A stretch of DNA of 7,566 nucleotides, taken from contig CAMCQL010000089.1 of NCBI GenBank assembly GCA_945877005.1, positions 1-7,566 of the forward strand. The letters are read 5' to 3'. The DNA is from Chryseobacterium gleum (GTDB taxonomy: Bacteria > Bacteroidota > Bacteroidia > Flavobacteriales_D > Crocinitomicaceae). The notes under the pieces were generated by a model that ran no database searches, had not been told where the DNA came from, and saw nothing but the letters and a program-made list of their open reading frames with translations. The position numbers and the translations under genes are program-made. Of the stretch, positions 1 through 7,019 are shown one piece after another; the stretch's first letter is position 1, and every line of letters begins with the position of its first letter.

Positions 1-1022
1 ACTTCAAAGTCGTACGTCATTGATGATGCAAATCCAGTATCACCACCACACAAACGTAAAATACGGTAATGTAATCCAAGTTTTGCTAATAAACCTTTTA
101 CGTGATCTACCATTTCATCCAATGCTTTTGCAGTGTTTGATGGGTGCTCAATACGCACGATTTCCACTTTATCAAATTGGTGTAAGCGGTTCAAGCCACG
201 TACATCTTTTCCATAAGATCCAGCTTCACGACGGAAACATGGTGTATACCCAGTTAGTTTAATTGAAAAGTTTTCGTTTGGTAAAATTACATCGCGATAG
301 ATGTTAGTCAACGGTACTTCTGCAGTTGGGATAAGGTATAAATCATCTTCTCCAATATAGTACATTTGACCTTCTTTATCCGGTAATTGTCCTGTACCAT
401 AGCCACTTGCTTCGTTTACAACTAATGGTGGAATAAATTCTTCGTAGCCTTCTTTGTCGGCTTCGTCTAAGAAAAAAGAAATCAACGCACGTTGAAGTTT
501 AGCGCCTTTCCCTTTGTAAATTGGAAAACCAGCACCAGTAACTTTTACACCTGTTTCGAAATCGATGAGGTCATATTTTTTAGTGATTTCCCAGTGAGGC
601 AATGCTTCTCCAGAAAAAGTAGTTTTACTTCCTACTTCTTCTATCGTAATATTATCTAATTCATTTTTTCCTTCAGGAACTAATTCATTTGGAACATTTG
701 GAAGTTGGTACATGAATTGTGTAATCGCTTCGTCAATTATTTGTACTTCCGCCTTTAATTCCGCTTCTTGTGTTTTTAAGGTAGCAGTTTTAGCTTTAGC
801 TTCGTTTGCGTTTGCGTGTTTTCCTTGCTGAAAAAATTCTCCGACTTGTTTAGAGATGCGATTCAATTCTGCAGAGATAGCTTCTAATTCTGTTTTTTTT
901 CCTCTCCACTCTGTATCTTTTGCTAAAATAGCTTCTACTGTTTCTGTAGCATCTATATTTCTTTTAGATAAACCTTTGATGACTTCGTCTTTCTCAGTTC
1001 TTAATCGTTGTATTTCAAGCAT
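1..1022 (-). CDS. serS: Seryl-tRNA synthetase, C-terminus cut by window edge
   Basis: This cytoplasmic class II aminoacyl-tRNA synthetase charges tRNA-Ser (and tRNA-Sec where present) with serine through a seryl-adenylate. Reading from the ATG at 1022 gives 340 open codons running off the left edge; family members are about 420-430 residues, so roughly the last 80, including motif 3, lie outside. The N-terminus (MLEIQRLRTEKDEVIKGL) and the charged, alanine-rich stretch to about residue 105 match the tRNA-binding helical arm. Class II motif 1 is at about residues 179-199, ending in the conserved proline (IPP). The serine-binding TxE loop is T233-A-E235 (PTAEVPL). Motif 2 runs from F263-R264 through EAGSYGKDVRGLNRLHQF, almost as in E. 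coli SerRS. The visible end, GDTGFASSMTYDFE, is the conserved stretch before motif 3. No frameshift or lost catalytic residue is seen. It is preceded by a 246-bp gap, so it probably has its own promoter. Confidence 0.97.
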   Translation of the reverse strand, partial: MLEIQRLRTEKDEVIKGLSKRNIDATETVEAILAKDTEWRGKKTELEAISAELNRISKQVGEFFQQGKHANANEAKAKTATLKTQEAELKAEVQIIDEAITQFMYQLPNVPNELVPEGKNELDNITIEEVGSKTTFSGEALPHWEITKKYDLIDFETGVKVTGAGFPIYKGKGAKLQRALISFFLDEADKEGYEEFIPPLVVNEASGYGTGQLPDKEGQMYYIGEDDLYLIPTAEVPLTNIYRDVILPNENFSIKLTGYTPCFRREAGSYGKDVRGLNRLHQFDKVEIVRIEHPSNTAKALDEMVDHVKGLLAKLGLHYRILRLCGGDTGFASSMTYDFE

Positions 1023-1268
1023 TGATTTTGTCTTTATTTTGTATGCGAATTTAATATATTTTGAGGGGGAAATGGTTGTATAAATTAACTTTTTAGTGTT
1101 GAATTGGAACTTTTTATTAAAATGTGTTAGATTCTAATGGACAAATCTGTTTGTTTAGTAGCAAACATTTTTGAATATTTATCGAAATTCAAATCCACAC
1201 TTAGAAAATATATCCAAATGTAAGTTCATTTTACACAATAAAAAGGGATTTTAGTTTTTTGACAAAAA
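1023..1268 (-). other. Intergenic region: serS leader and 3' end of barrel-gene transcript
   Basis: These 246 bases, very AT-rich, contain no credible gene on either strand. Because both flanking genes are on the minus strand, the region should hold the end of the upstream operon transcript and the promoter plus leader of serS. Two weak overlapping inverted repeats are visible near its middle: ACAAA/TTTGT (1141-1145 with 1150-1154) and TGTTTG/CAAACA (1148-1153 with 1162-1167). They share bases and so cannot form together. No T-box or other known riboswitch could be recognised by eye. Confidence 0.6.
1215..1222 (-). promoter_or_regulatory. Possible serS promoter -7 element
   Basis: On the minus strand these bases read TACATTTG, an exact match to the Bacteroidota housekeeping -7 consensus TAnnTTTG. 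No good -33 TTTG lies at the usual spacing; the nearest TTG is only 13 bases upstream. An alternative pairing uses the TTTG within this box (1215-1218) as the -33 element for TGGATTTG at 1190-1197, 17 bases further on. Either choice gives a serS leader of roughly 160-190 nt. This is a motif match in AT-rich DNA and could be chance. Confidence 0.25.
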
Positions 1269-1271
1269 CTA
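1252..1271 (-). terminator. Weak hairpin at the end of the barrel gene
   Basis: A perfect 8-bp inverted repeat (TAGTTTTT at 1252-1259, AAAAACTA at 1264-1271, 4-base loop) begins at the barrel gene's TAG stop. In the transcript the hairpin is followed by AAAAUCCCUUUUU, so the U-tract is displaced from the stem. The stem is almost all A-U and would be unstable. It is the best terminator candidate for the two-gene operon, but it is not a classic one. Confidence 0.3.
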
Positions 1272-2996
1272 GAACTTAAAGGTTAACCCACCCATTAACT
1301 GAAATGCTTGTACTGGGTATTTATACCATCTAAAATACTGTTGCGCTGCAATATTGTTTAACCAAACAAAAGCAGATAAACGTTTTGTGTAACGGTATTC
1401 GACAGACACATTCGCATCTAGTATGAATCCTAATTCTTTGTACAATTGCTTGTTTTTTTCACCTCCAGATTCTAAAACATCAAATACACGAGTTTTTCTT
1501 CCACCTTCTCCATGAAAATCTACTCCAAAAACAAATTTATCTTTCAGCGCATAGTTTCCTCTTAACGTGAATTGATAAATTGGTAAATTCCATGCGTAGG
1601 CTTGATTTTTAGTTTGATAATTAAAGAAGCGCGCAATGAAATCAATGTTTACTTTCTCTACTAAATGGTAAGAAAGCGCTGCTTCAATTTTGAGCTGTTG
1701 AATGGTATCATATACGACAGAAAATTGGTTGTTATTTGCATGAACCGCATTGGTATCGCGAATAAATAGCGCGCGATTTCTTATTTCTGAGTAATTCGCT
1801 GATCCATTAAATTCTATGTTTTTCGAAAGAATTCCGCGCATTCCTAGATACACACTGTAAGGAGTGGATTCGTTTAAAATAGTAGGATTGGAACTCATGA
1901 ATGGGTTTTCAGTACTCAGCGATTGAAATGTGTTTCGTTTCAATCCTCCTTTAACTCCTAGATAGGGGATGAAAAGGTTGTCGTACAAAGCATATTTTAT
2001 TTCAGCCATTGGATAAACAAAATAGTTTGTTGTACTGTCATTACTTGCACTTAAATCTACACCAATTTGTGCCTTGAGTCGATTGTTGAAAGCATAAGTG
2101 GTGATACTTGGTTTAATGGTGATTATGTTGTTCGTAATTGAATACGCACTATCAATAGTGTTCAATTTTTTATCTGGTTCTCCATAGGAAAATTGATTTC
2201 TCAAGTAGTTTAATTCCATGGCAAATTGTTCACGTCCAAAGTTGTAAGTAAATGTATTGATCGTTGATAAGTTATTCTCATTTCCAAACCATTTCCCTGT
2301 TGTATAGGCATTTGCTTGATCTTTGTAATTATTTAGTTGAAATGACAAAGCATAATTTAATTTCAGTGAATCTTTTTTATTCGAACTGAATTGAATTTTT
2401 CCACCTAAATCGCTGTATCGTTGACTAATGCTATCTGGTCGCGCTTTTACATAAGTACTTCCATAACGATTTAACCCATAATTCTTATAAAGAATATCGG
2501 CTCTAACACTGTATTTTGTTTGAATTGCCCCGACGTACGCGTTTAAATAGGTGCGGTCGAATTTAGAAGGAGCTGTTTTTTCGAGATTGGTCAACGAATT
2601 TAAATAATTCAATTCAATACCATAGACATTTTTCTTTGAACGATTATTGTTATAGAATAACTCTCCAAGCGGCATTAAAGGCGACCCGATTCCTAAACGT
2701 ACGTAACCATTGTATAATTTGGAAAGTTTATTTTCACTTAATTTAATGTTGGCAGGTAAAATTGGATCTACCTTGACTACATTTTCTTGTTTCAAGTTCA
2801 ACAATGGATATTCAATTGTTTTGATGGGTATTGTTGTATCAATAATTTTAGGAGTTTCAATCATACGAAAAGAAGGCTCTACAGTTCGCACCACTTTGGA
2901 TACAATTTCTACGATGTCTTCTTCTTCCTCTTCTTGAGCAAAGACAGGTACAGCGAAAAACACTATAAATAATAGAAAATAATGGATTGTTTTCAT
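1269..2996 (-). CDS. Plug-less outer-membrane beta-barrel protein, TonB-receptor-like C-terminus
   Basis: A 575-residue protein predicted in the outer membrane. Residues 1-20 form a Sec signal peptide with likely cleavage VFA|QE, leaving an N-terminal glutamine. Residues 21-27 are Q followed by five E and one D. Residues 28 to about 94 are a proline- and charge-rich linker. From about residue 95 (YNGYVRLGIGSP) to the end the sequence alternates polar and aromatic/hydrophobic residues with frequent Y, N and F, as in transmembrane beta-strands. It ends in LMGGLTFKF, with the terminal phenylalanine typical of BAM substrates. The segment YFRWYKYPVQAFQLMGG resembles the last strands of TonB-dependent receptors, and automated annotation may call it one. 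However, no plug domain, TonB box or carboxypeptidase-like N-domain is visible, and it is shorter than true receptors (usually above 650). It is the second gene of an operon, 11 bp after the TPR gene. Its function and any substrate are unknown. Confidence 0.85.
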   Translation of the reverse strand: MKTIHYFLLFIVFFAVPVFAQEEEEEDIVEIVSKVVRTVEPSFRMIETPKIIDTTIPIKTIEYPLLNLKQENVVKVDPILPANIKLSENKLSKLYNGYVRLGIGSPLMPLGELFYNNNRSKKNVYGIELNYLNSLTNLEKTAPSKFDRTYLNAYVGAIQTKYSVRADILYKNYGLNRYGSTYVKARPDSISQRYSDLGGKIQFSSNKKDSLKLNYALSFQLNNYKDQANAYTTGKWFGNENNLSTINTFTYNFGREQFAMELNYLRNQFSYGEPDKKLNTIDSAYSITNNIITIKPSITTYAFNNRLKAQIGVDLSASNDSTTNYFVYPMAEIKYALYDNLFIPYLGVKGGLKRNTFQSLSTENPFMSSNPTILNESTPYSVYLGMRGILSKNIEFNGSANYSEIRNRALFIRDTNAVHANNNQFSVVYDTIQQLKIEAALSYHLVEKVNIDFIARFFNYQTKNQAYAWNLPIYQFTLRGNYALKDKFVFGVDFHGEGGRKTRVFDVLESGGEKNKQLYKELGFILDANVSVEYRYTKRLSAFVWLNNIAAQQYFRWYKYPVQAFQLMGGLTFKF

Positions 2997-3007
2997 GGTA
3001 TAATGAA

Positions 3008-6000
3008 TTAATTTTCTGAGTCAGGTTGAATTTCAATTTGAGGTTCTTCTATCAGTTCTTCCTCTAAACTTTCATCTATTTCGATTTCCTCTACAGGCAA
3101 AGTTTGTGGTGTAACTTCTTCTAATTTAGGTTTGTTTTTTAATTGAAGAATTGTTTCTAACTGTTGTTGTGCTTCTGTAATAATTCCATCTTCTTTATTG
3201 GTGTAATGTTCGATTATAGAGTTCACACTTTGTTCTGCTTGGAAAAGGTCATTTTTTTCAAGATAGATTTTAGATTGTAATATAAAACCTTTCGCAATCC
3301 AATAATTTTGAGTGGGCTTCATTGTGAAAATTTGTTGAATTTCTTCGTCTGCTTTGGTGTAATTTTTTTCTTGGAAACTCATTTCAGCCATTGCATACCT
3401 TGCTTCACCTGCAATTTTGGTATTGTTATTGGCAATAATCCATAATAATGATTTTCTCGCTTCATTGAATTTCCCAATGTTGTAATTACTCATTCCTGCT
3501 GCAAACTCAGCTTCAGTTTGAATTAAATTTTGTGCTTTAGTGTCTTTGTTTTTGGAAGATTCTAATACTTTATTGGCATACATTGTAGCATTGCTCCAGT
3601 GTTTCAAGATGAAATGACAACGCATTAATCCTAACGCGGTATTGTACATAATATCAGGACGTGAGGTGATGTTTTCTAATTTAGTATAATACGTCAAAGC
3701 TTCCTCGTACTTTTTACTGTTGTAGTAATTTCTTGAAACTCTTAGTGCTGCTAATTCAGAAAATTCAGTTGTAGGACCATCTAGTAATTCTTTGTAGACA
3801 ACCATTGCACTGTCTTCATTTTTTAGTTGATAGTAGGCATTTGCTAAGTACGCTTTCATCTCTGTAGAATAACGTCCCGTGTTTTGGTATTTAGTAAGGT
3901 ATTTGTGGATAGATGGAATTGCTTTAGTATAGTTACTATCTAAATAGGGGTCTATGGCACTATTATAGTAGATATCTTCTTGTTCGTCTTTTGAAAATTC
4001 AGCGCATGTATACGTTGTGAAAATTGGTTCAACTAATTCAGGTTTTTGCCACGCTTTGTAAACATTAACAAGTCCTTTTACAGCATCTGCACAAGAATTT
4101 CTATCCGTATTGTATTTTTCAAGCACTTTTTTGAAGTAGCTTTCTGCTTGTTCAAAGTTTTGTTTTTTCAAGTAGATATCTGCCATTTCAATCCAGGCAT
4201 CTTTTACCATGATATTTTCTGGAAATTCAGCAACGATTTTTTCAAAGCAAGCCAATGCTTTGTCGTCTTGAACTTGTGTGCGATAAGCCAATCCCAATTG
4301 TATTAAAGAGGGTTGATAATAATTTGAATTTGGGTAAGTAGCAATTAGATTATCTAAATACTGAATTTTGCTATCGTAATCTTTTTTAAATCCATAGGTT
4401 TGTGCAATGTAGTACAAAGCTTGGTCTTCTTTGCCCATTTTCTCATTGAAAATAGTTTGATAATTACGAATCGCTAAGTCGTTTGCATTCGTAAGATAAT
4501 AGGCATCAGCTAAACGTAAAGTTGCATCGAGAATTTTTTCTTTTTTCCCTTTGTCTTTTGCTTCTTGCAAGAACATTTTAAATGCTTCAATTTCTTCTGA
4601 ATATTCTGTTTTGTGGTGGTAGGCATACCCCAAATTGTAATATGCATCCATTCTTAAATCAGATAAATAGGTATTGTGAAATCCTAAAAAGTTTTTGAAT
4701 CCTTCAATTGCTTTAGAATAATTACCAGCTAGAAAATAAGCTTCCGACACCCAATATTTCGCACGTGCTGAAATGTTTAAATCGATGGGATATTTATCTA
4801 CTAATTCAAAGGCATCGATGGATTTAAAATAGTTTTTATTTAAAAACAATTCTACTCCTCTATTGAAAGCAATTGTTTGGTAAGCAGTACTAAGCTTGAT
4901 ATCTAATTTCGCGAATTTATCCAGGGATTTTAATGCAAATTCATAGTTGTTTGTTTGGCTGTATACGTTTACTAAGTATTCAGAAACTTCATTTTTGCGT
5001 TCGGATTCAGGAAATTTGGTTAAAAACAAAGAGAGTGCTTTCAGCGCTTCGTTATAAGGATTATTGTCTAATTTATAAGAGATTACTGCGAAATTATACA
5101 ATGCATCTTCTTGTGTTTTTTTGTTGATGTCTATGGTTGCTGCAATCTCAAAGGCTTTTCGAGCTGCTTTTTGGTCTCCTTTTTTTAAGTAGGCTTCTGC
5201 GATGTGATACAAGGAAATTTGTCCTAGTTCGTCTTTAGTTTGGGCAATCTTGTCAAAGTACTTTACCGCTTTATCATAGCTGCCTGCTTGAAAATATGAA
5301 TACGCTAACTGGTAATCTTCTTGTCGGCTTGTTTTCCCCATTCGATTATAGTGTTCAAGGTAAACAGCTGCCTCATCGTATTTTCCAATTTTATAATAGG
5401 AATCACCCACTACCAATTGGATATGTTTTTGATTCGCTTTGATGACACTATCACTCATAGATTTTGCAAATTGAGTGACCTCTGTATATTTTCCTTGTAA
5501 GTAATAAATTTGACAGATATAATAAGGTACGATTCCATTAAATTTTGGTTCGTTTTGAATTTTTAAAAAACCATCTAATGCTGTTTGGTACGATTTATCT
5601 TGGTAAGAAATATGTGAGTAATAATACATTGCTGTAATCCCGTATTGACCTTTGTTATTTCTAATTTCATAAAATGCATTTCGTGCATCTGTGTATTTAT
5701 TTAGCTGAAAGTAAGCATAACCCATTTTAAAGTAAAACTCGTCTTTATTCTCTTTTGGATAATCTTTGCGTTCTAATTTTTTGAACCATTCAATGGTAGT
5801 TTTATAGTCTTTTTTGGAAAAAAAGTAAAGACCTAGTTTTGTAAAAAGTTGCCCTTTGTAATTGTTTTCAGGGTAATTTTTCACAAAATTTTGGGTCAAT
5901 TGAACAGCATCATTTTGTTGCAACTCAAGTGCAGCCATTGCTTCGTAATACAACGACTTAGTATAGGAGGGGTCATTTTTATCAGTAATGTTATCGATGT

Positions 6001-6157
6001 ATTTACGGAAGGAATTGCGTGAAGCACTGTATTGCTCTTTTTTGAACAAGTCAAGGGCTTTTTCATATTCCACGTAATTACTGGTGTATTTTTCTGTCAA
6101 TTGTGCGAAATGAGTAAAAGACAGAAATAGAAAGAAAACAATTAAATAACGATGCAT
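3008..6157 (-). CDS. Large secreted tetratricopeptide-repeat protein
   Basis: A 1049-residue protein, probably a periplasmic or outer-membrane-associated scaffold. Residues 1-18 are a signal peptide with cleavage HFA|QL. There is no lipobox cysteine, which argues against the lipoproteins SprE/PorW of gliding and type IX secretion. Nearly all the rest, to about residue 1010, is TPR or Sel1-like helical repeats; clear units lie near 34-57, 104-129, 141-166, 177-202, 249-270, 282-304 and 317-340, and repeats continue throughout (for example GDSYYKIGKYDEAAVYLEHY at 251-270). TPRs bind peptides or proteins; no catalytic domain is seen. Residues 1012-1049 form an acidic tail with 15 D/E in 38 and no K or R. 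The start is supported by AGAGGA three bases before the ATG and by the signal peptide beginning there. It is the first gene of the operon with the barrel protein, so an interaction is plausible. A CpoB/YbgF- or BamD-like envelope role is possible but not shown. Confidence 0.88.
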   Translation of the reverse strand: MHRYLIVFFLFLSFTHFAQLTEKYTSNYVEYEKALDLFKKEQYSASRNSFRKYIDNITDKNDPSYTKSLYYEAMAALELQQNDAVQLTQNFVKNYPENNYKGQLFTKLGLYFFSKKDYKTTIEWFKKLERKDYPKENKDEFYFKMGYAYFQLNKYTDARNAFYEIRNNKGQYGITAMYYYSHISYQDKSYQTALDGFLKIQNEPKFNGIVPYYICQIYYLQGKYTEVTQFAKSMSDSVIKANQKHIQLVVGDSYYKIGKYDEAAVYLEHYNRMGKTSRQEDYQLAYSYFQAGSYDKAVKYFDKIAQTKDELGQISLYHIAEAYLKKGDQKAARKAFEIAATIDINKKTQEDALYNFAVISYKLDNNPYNEALKALSLFLTKFPESERKNEVSEYLVNVYSQTNNYEFALKSLDKFAKLDIKLSTAYQTIAFNRGVELFLNKNYFKSIDAFELVDKYPIDLNISARAKYWVSEAYFLAGNYSKAIEGFKNFLGFHNTYLSDLRMDAYYNLGYAYHHKTEYSEEIEAFKMFLQEAKDKGKKEKILDATLRLADAYYLTNANDLAIRNYQTIFNEKMGKEDQALYYIAQTYGFKKDYDSKIQYLDNLIATYPNSNYYQPSLIQLGLAYRTQVQDDKALACFEKIVAEFPENIMVKDAWIEMADIYLKKQNFEQAESYFKKVLEKYNTDRNSCADAVKGLVNVYKAWQKPELVEPIFTTYTCAEFSKDEQEDIYYNSAIDPYLDSNYTKAIPSIHKYLTKYQNTGRYSTEMKAYLANAYYQLKNEDSAMVVYKELLDGPTTEFSELAALRVSRNYYNSKKYEEALTYYTKLENITSRPDIMYNTALGLMRCHFILKHWSNATMYANKVLESSKNKDTKAQNLIQTEAEFAAGMSNYNIGKFNEARKSLLWIIANNNTKIAGEARYAMAEMSFQEKNYTKADEEIQQIFTMKPTQNYWIAKGFILQSKIYLEKNDLFQAEQSVNSIIEHYTNKEDGIITEAQQQLETILQLKNKPKLEEVTPQTLPVEEIEIDESLEEELIEEPQIEIQPDSEN

Positions 6158-6160
6158 AAT

Positions 6161-6166
6161 TCCTCT
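6161..6166 (-). promoter_or_regulatory. Shine-Dalgarno-like site of the TPR gene
   Basis: On the minus strand AGAGGA lies three bases before the ATG at 6157. This is closer to the start than the usual optimum, but it contains GAGG and supports this start. It is notable because ftsE and the barrel gene in this window have no such motif. Confidence 0.4.
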
Positions 6167-6182
6167 AATTTGGAACTGTAAA

Positions 6183-6198
6183 AATAGAGCCCTATTTC
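6183..6198. repeat. 16-bp near-palindrome upstream of the TPR gene
   Basis: AAATAGAGCCCTATTT is a palindrome with one mismatched pair: six perfect outer base pairs (AAATAG/CTATTT) around AGCC. It lies 25 bases upstream of the TPR start, inside its probable 5' leader, so it could be an operator for a dimeric regulator or a small RNA hairpin. Nothing in the window identifies a cognate regulator. Confidence 0.4.
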
Positions 6199-6311
6199 AA
6201 TGATATAAATTCGTATTGCAAAAGTTTTAAACGTGAATCTGTTAAGAGATTATTCTATCGTATAATTTTTTTCGTTTTTATTTTTTCCAATTTTACATCA
6301 AATCAAAAAAA

Positions 6312-7019
6312 ATGGAAAAAGTTATTGCAATACATGATGGGGTAATACGTCAACAAGAACGTACGATTGTGAAGGGATTAAATTTTGAACTTGCAAAAAA
6401 TGAAATTGTTTTTTTAATTGGTAAAACTGGTTCAGGTAAAAGTAGTGTTCTTAAGCTGTTGTATGGCGAACTTCCATTAGAAGAAGGTAATGGAAGTGTG
6501 GTAGGATTTGATTTAATGCAATTAAAAAAGAAGGACATTCCAAGTTTGAGAAGAAAAATAGGAATTGTATTTCAAGATTTTCAATTGTTGACAGATCGTA
6601 CAGTTTATAAAAATTTAGAATTTGTTCTAAAAGCTACGGGTTGGACTGATAAAAGCCTTATAGATCAACGAATTGAAGAAGTGCTTAACATTGTTTCGCT
6701 GAAAGACAAATTGCATACCATGCCGTTTGCTTTATCAGGTGGCGAACAACAACGTATTACGATTGCCCGTGCATTATTAAATAAACCAGAGTTAATTTTA
6801 GCTGATGAACCTACTGGTAATTTAGATCCAGAAACCTCAGAAGAGATTATGCGCGTTTTGATTGCGATTGCTGCCGAACAAAACACAGCGATTTTAATGG
6901 CAACGCACGACATGTCTTTGGTGGATAAATTTCCAAATAAAGTGTTAAGAGTAGAAAATGGAACGGTGAAACATGTGGAAAGTTTGGGAACGTTTGATCC
7001 TTTTACTGCTTCTTTTTAG
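6312..7019 (+). CDS. ftsE: Cell division ATP-binding protein FtsE
   Basis: A 235-residue ABC ATPase. With the membrane subunit FtsX, FtsE forms a complex at the division site that couples ATP hydrolysis to activation of periplasmic cell-wall hydrolases. All ATPase elements are intact: Walker A GKTGSGKS (37-44), Q-loop Q88, signature LSGGEQQR (141-148), Walker B LILADEP (161-167, catalytic E166), D-loop NLD (170-172) and H-loop H199. Assignment to FtsE rather than the related LolD/MacB ATPases rests on LRRKIGIVFQDFQLLTDRTVYKN (79-101, split here by KIG), nearly the E. coli FtsE sequence, and on ADEPTGNLD and LMATHD. It is slightly longer than E. coli FtsE (222) because of a short tail ending FTASF. 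The start aligns with the family N-terminus. No ftsX adjoins it: upstream is the divergent TPR operon and downstream a convergent permease gene, overlapping by 17 bp. The partner must be encoded elsewhere. Confidence 0.93.
   Translation: MEKVIAIHDGVIRQQERTIVKGLNFELAKNEIVFLIGKTGSGKSSVLKLLYGELPLEEGNGSVVGFDLMQLKKKDIPSLRRKIGIVFQDFQLLTDRTVYKNLEFVLKATGWTDKSLIDQRIEEVLNIVSLKDKLHTMPFALSGGEQQRITIARALLNKPELILADEPTGNLDPETSEEIMRVLIAIAAEQNTAILMATHDMSLVDKFPNKVLRVENGTVKHVESLGTFDPFTASF

Larger units (their letters stand above)
6158..6311. promoter_or_regulatory. Divergent promoter region between the TPR operon and ftsE
   Basis: These 154 bases separate two divergently transcribed starts and must carry promoters for both. 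For the TPR operon, minus-strand AACTTTTG (6220-6227) is a one-mismatch match to TAnnTTTG, without a convincing -33 partner. For ftsE, TATAATTTT at 6261-6269 is an AT-rich candidate, and the start is preceded by an A-run with no Shine-Dalgarno, as is usual in Bacteroidota. The region's role is secure from gene layout; the individual elements are not. Confidence 0.55.

Noticed and set aside
891..900. Run of T in serS (A-run on the coding strand) as a programmed frameshift site
   Set aside because: The SerRS frame continues unbroken through it with correct family sequence on both sides; the run just encodes GKKT in AT-rich codons.
20..1083. Plus-strand open frames at 20-262 and 856-1083
   Set aside because: Both lie almost wholly antisense to serS, which is unmistakable on the minus strand; their translations have no recognisable domain.
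2710..2972. Two plus-strand open frames, one ending in a run of serines
   Set aside because: They are antisense to the barrel gene; the serine run is simply the reverse complement of its glutamate codons.
4046..5127. Plus-strand open frames at 4046-4306 and 4933-5127
   Set aside because: They are antisense to continuous TPR coding sequence and have cysteine-, phenylalanine- and histidine-rich nonsense composition.
3008..6157. Identification of the TPR protein as SprE/PorW of type IX secretion
   Set aside because: No lipobox cysteine follows the signal peptide, and the length and neighbours do not fit; TPR content alone is not enough.
6350..6913. Minus-strand open frames opposite ftsE
   Set aside because: ftsE carries every ABC motif in the plus frame; the opposite frames show no family features.
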